Of a stretch of DNA of 40,344 nt, positions 38,420-40,344 are shown one piece after another. Position 1 is the first letter of the stretch. Each line of letters opens with the position of its first letter. A program made the translations under genes and the position numbers. The DNA is from Actinomycetes bacterium. GTDB taxonomy: Bacteria; Actinomycetota; Actinomycetes; Actinomycetales; Demequinaceae. Below the pieces are notes generated by a model. The model did not search any database and had not been told where the DNA came from. It saw nothing but the letters and a program-made list of their open reading frames with translations. The stretch covers positions 1 through 40,344 of the forward strand of contig JAUIBG010000004.1 in the NCBI GenBank assembly GCA_030428165.1, in the 5' to 3' direction.

Positions 38420-39922
38420 ATGACCGTCGCCATTCCCGCCCGACCGGAGGGGTTCACCCCCGTGCCGTCGGCGCAGCAGACCACCACCGTCAGCGCGGGC
38501 CCCGCGGGCGAGTCCGCGGCGGTCGCCTACCTCGTCACCGCGGACACGCCCCTGCCCGAGGGGCTGGGAGTGGACCGCGACGCCCTGACCGCGGCGGGCC
38601 TCACCGAGGACGCGGGCTCCACGGTCGTGGTGCCGCGCGCCGGCGCCGCGGCGATCGTCGTCGAGCTGGGCAAGGAGGCCGAGGTCACGGTCGACGGGCT
38701 GCGCAACGCCGCCGCCGCTGCCGTGCGAGCCGTCGCGAAGGTCGCCTCGTCGGTGGGCATCCTCGTGCCCGAGGTCCCCGTCGACCCGACCGATGCGGCA
38801 GCCGCCGTCACCGAGGGCGCCCTGCTGGGCCGCTACCGCTACACCGCGCTCAAGTCCGAGGCGAAGGAGAAGCCGCTCGAGTCGCTCGCCGTCGAGATCG
38901 CCGGCGCGGACGCCGAGGAGGTGGCGGCCGGCATCGGCTCCGGAGTCGTCACCGCTCGAGCCGCCGCGATCGCGCGCGACCTCGCCAACACCCCGCCCGG
39001 TCACCTCTCCGCCGTGGACCTGGCCGATGTCACGGCCCAGCTCGCGGGCGAGTACGGCTTCGAGTCGGTCGCGTTCGGCAAGGACGAGCTGATCGAGATG
39101 GGCTGCGGCGGCATCCTGGGCGTCAACGCGGGCTCGGCGTTCGAGCCGCGGCTGATCAAGCTGCACTACGCGCCGGATGGCGAGGCCGCAGGCCACCTGG
39201 GCCTGGTGGGCAAGGGCATCATGTATGACTCGGGCGGCATCAGCCTCAAGCCCTCCAACCCGCTGCACCTGCTCATGAAGATGGACATGGGCGGCGCCGC
39301 CGCGATCGTCGGCACGTTCGCCGCGCTGAGGGACGCCGGCGTGGACACCGAGGTCACGGCGTGGCTGTGCTGCACCGACAACATGCCGTCGGGCTCGGCC
39401 ACCAAGCTGGGCGACGTGCTCACCGCCCGCAACGGCATGACCGTCGAGGTCAAGAACACGGACGCCGAGGGTCGCCTGGTGATGATGGACGGGCTGTCGC
39501 TCGCGGTCGAGGAGGGCGTCGACGCGGTCATCGACATCGCGACGCTCACCGGCGCGTCAATCGTCGCGCTCGGCACCCGTCGGGCCGCGCTCTTCGGCAC
39601 CGACCGCGTACTGCTCGACACCCTCGCCGCGTCCTCGGAGGCCGTCGACGAGCCCGTCTGGGAGATGCCGCTCGAGGCGTCGTACCGCAAGGAGCTCGAC
39701 TCGCAGATCGCGGACATCTCGAACATGGGCGGCCAGTGGGCAGGGGCGACGGCGGCGGCGCTGTTCCTCAAGGAGTTCACCGGGGACACCCCGTGGGCGC
39801 ACGTCGACATCGCGGGCCCGATGTCGTCCGACGCCGACGATGCCTGGCGCTCGGCGGGCGCGACCGGCTTCGGCGCGCGACTGCTGCTGCACGCCGCCGC
39901 CGACTTCGCCGGCGGCGAGTAG
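38420..39922 (+). CDS. pepA: Leucyl aminopeptidase (M17)
   Basis: A 500-residue cytoplasmic two-metal aminopeptidase removing N-terminal Leu and other residues from peptides. Residues 1 to about 165 form the variable N-domain. The catalytic domain carries the metal ligands and catalytic residues in 'GLVGKGIMYDSGGISLKP' (about residues 262-279), 'MKMDMGGAAAIV', 'NTDAEGRLVMMDGLSLA' (signature of M17) and 'IDIATLTGASIVALG'. Length matches the family (about 500). ATG 38420 has AAAGGGG 4 nt upstream. It is separate from the thiamine operon, which ends 69 bases earlier. Confidence 0.95.
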   Translation: MTVAIPARPEGFTPVPSAQQTTTVSAGPAGESAAVAYLVTADTPLPEGLGVDRDALTAAGLTEDAGSTVVVPRAGAAAIVVELGKEAEVTVDGLRNAAAAAVRAVAKVASSVGILVPEVPVDPTDAAAAVTEGALLGRYRYTALKSEAKEKPLESLAVEIAGADAEEVAAGIGSGVVTARAAAIARDLANTPPGHLSAVDLADVTAQLAGEYGFESVAFGKDELIEMGCGGILGVNAGSAFEPRLIKLHYAPDGEAAGHLGLVGKGIMYDSGGISLKPSNPLHLLMKMDMGGAAAIVGTFAALRDAGVDTEVTAWLCCTDNMPSGSATKLGDVLTARNGMTVEVKNTDAEGRLVMMDGLSLAVEEGVDAVIDIATLTGASIVALGTRRAALFGTDRVLLDTLAASSEAVDEPVWEMPLEASYRKELDSQIADISNMGGQWAGATAAALFLKEFTGDTPWAHVDIAGPMSSDADDAWRSAGATGFGARLLLHAAADFAGGE

Positions 39923-39968
39923 CGCTCGGACGGGAATACGGACGCGGCCTCTGCCGATTGACTCGCAC

Positions 39969-40344
39969 GTGACAGCCTCACTCGAGCACCTCGACGAGAT
40001 CGCCAGGGCGCCGTGGTTCGCGCTCACCGGACCGCACCGGCACCTCGCCGAGCGGCACGGCACCGCCATGCGGTACCGCAGCAGCATCGGCCCGATGGTG
40101 GCCGTGCCTCCCGAGCCCGACGCGGCCTACTGGGATGACCTCGCCGGCCTCGTCGGAGCAGGTCCGACCTTCCTGTTCGGCGGCGTGGTCGACCTTCCGG
40201 AGTCATGGGTCGAGCAGGATCGCTTCCCCGTGCTGCAGATGGCGGGGCCGGAGTCGTTCGGCCACCCGCACGCCGACGTCACCAGGCTGGGGCCCGACGA
40301 CGTCCCCGAGATGCTCGCCCTGGTCGAGCAGGCCCGGCCCGGAC
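39969..40344 (+). CDS. GNAT-like acetyltransferase, N-terminal part only
   Basis: The frame from GTG 39969 is open for 125 codons to the right edge. The N-terminal part ('APWFALTGPHRHLAERHGTAMRY', 'FLFGGVVDLPESWVEQDRFPVLQM') resembles the unusual N-domain of a family of actinobacterial GNAT proteins, and 'VTRLGPDDVPEMLALVEQARPG' is the beginning of the acetyltransferase domain proper. The acetyl-CoA binding motif lies beyond the window, so the activity cannot be confirmed. No Shine-Dalgarno is visible. It starts 46 bases after pepA stops. Confidence 0.65.
   Translation, partial: MTASLEHLDEIARAPWFALTGPHRHLAERHGTAMRYRSSIGPMVAVPPEPDAAYWDDLAGLVGAGPTFLFGGVVDLPESWVEQDRFPVLQMAGPESFGHPHADVTRLGPDDVPEMLALVEQARPG

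Noticed and set aside
1-40344. CRISPR arrays, insertion sequences, rRNA, prophage
   Set aside because: No regularly spaced direct repeats, transposase or integrase motifs, or rRNA/tRNA sequences were found on reading both strands.

Overview
The window is 40.3 kb of high-GC, densely coded chromosomal DNA from an actinobacterium. Several markers point that way: a bS22/Rv0500B-type 32-residue ribosomal protein next to an Rv0500A-type HTH protein, System II cytochrome c biogenesis genes beside menaquinone genes, a SigK/RskA pair with a class F sortase, and many start codons lying 6-7 nt downstream of TANNNT -10 boxes (leaderless transcripts). A GH94 cellobiose phosphorylase very close to the Cellulomonas enzyme, controlled by a CelR-like palindrome, suggests a cellulose- or plant-associated member of Micrococcales (Cellulomonadaceae/Demequinaceae-like). 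That placement is inference. No tRNA, rRNA, CRISPR array, IS element or prophage is visible, and no gene-free stretch exceeds 300 bases.

Layout. (1) 1-14.7 kb is a conserved actinobacterial block. It holds a DUF3048 lipoprotein, menE, menA, DUF4229 and PLDc_N membrane proteins, and a tightly overlapping minus-strand operon glutaredoxin-phosphatase-tlpA-ccdA-resB-ccsB, followed by a HAD-IB phosphatase, bS22 and the HTH protein. Two stretches look inserted into it: an EspC/WXG100-like gene with an alpha/beta-hydrolase partner (4.2-6.2 kb), and a PIF1-like helicase with a C-terminal BRCT domain (11.7-14.05 kb). (2) 14.8-16.9 kb carries the Trk/Ktr potassium uptake pair, followed by a roughly 180-bp nested palindrome. 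(3) 17.1-18.7 kb has an Lrp/AsnC regulator divergent from ornithine cyclodeaminase. (4) 18.7-24.2 kb has a DUF4349 lipoprotein, a YtcJ-like amidohydrolase, and the minus-strand series DUF4397 surface protein, class F sortase, SigK-like sigma factor, RskA-like anti-sigma factor. (5) 24.3-28.8 kb holds putA and a divergent LysR regulator. (6) 28.9-30.2 kb is accessory: an MNT antitoxin, a frameshifted HepT toxin and two small unknown genes. (7) 30.2-34.8 kb has cellobiose phosphorylase, a membrane protein, dcd and a lipoprotein. (8) 34.8-38.35 kb is a TPP-riboswitch-controlled thiamine ABC transporter (thiBPQ). (9) 38.4-40.3 kb has leucyl aminopeptidase and the start of a GNAT-like gene.

Functional links. 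Cytochrome c maturation and menaquinone synthesis together serve the respiratory chain. Ornithine cyclodeaminase makes proline, which PutA oxidises to glutamate. Cellobiose phosphorylase handles imported cellodextrins in the cytoplasm. The SigK/RskA/sortase/DUF4397 set is a self-contained cell-surface module. The strongest leads for new biology are the EspC-like/hydrolase pair, the helicase with a possible degenerate exonuclease domain plus BRCT, the autoregulated sortase module, and the palindromic repeat family.
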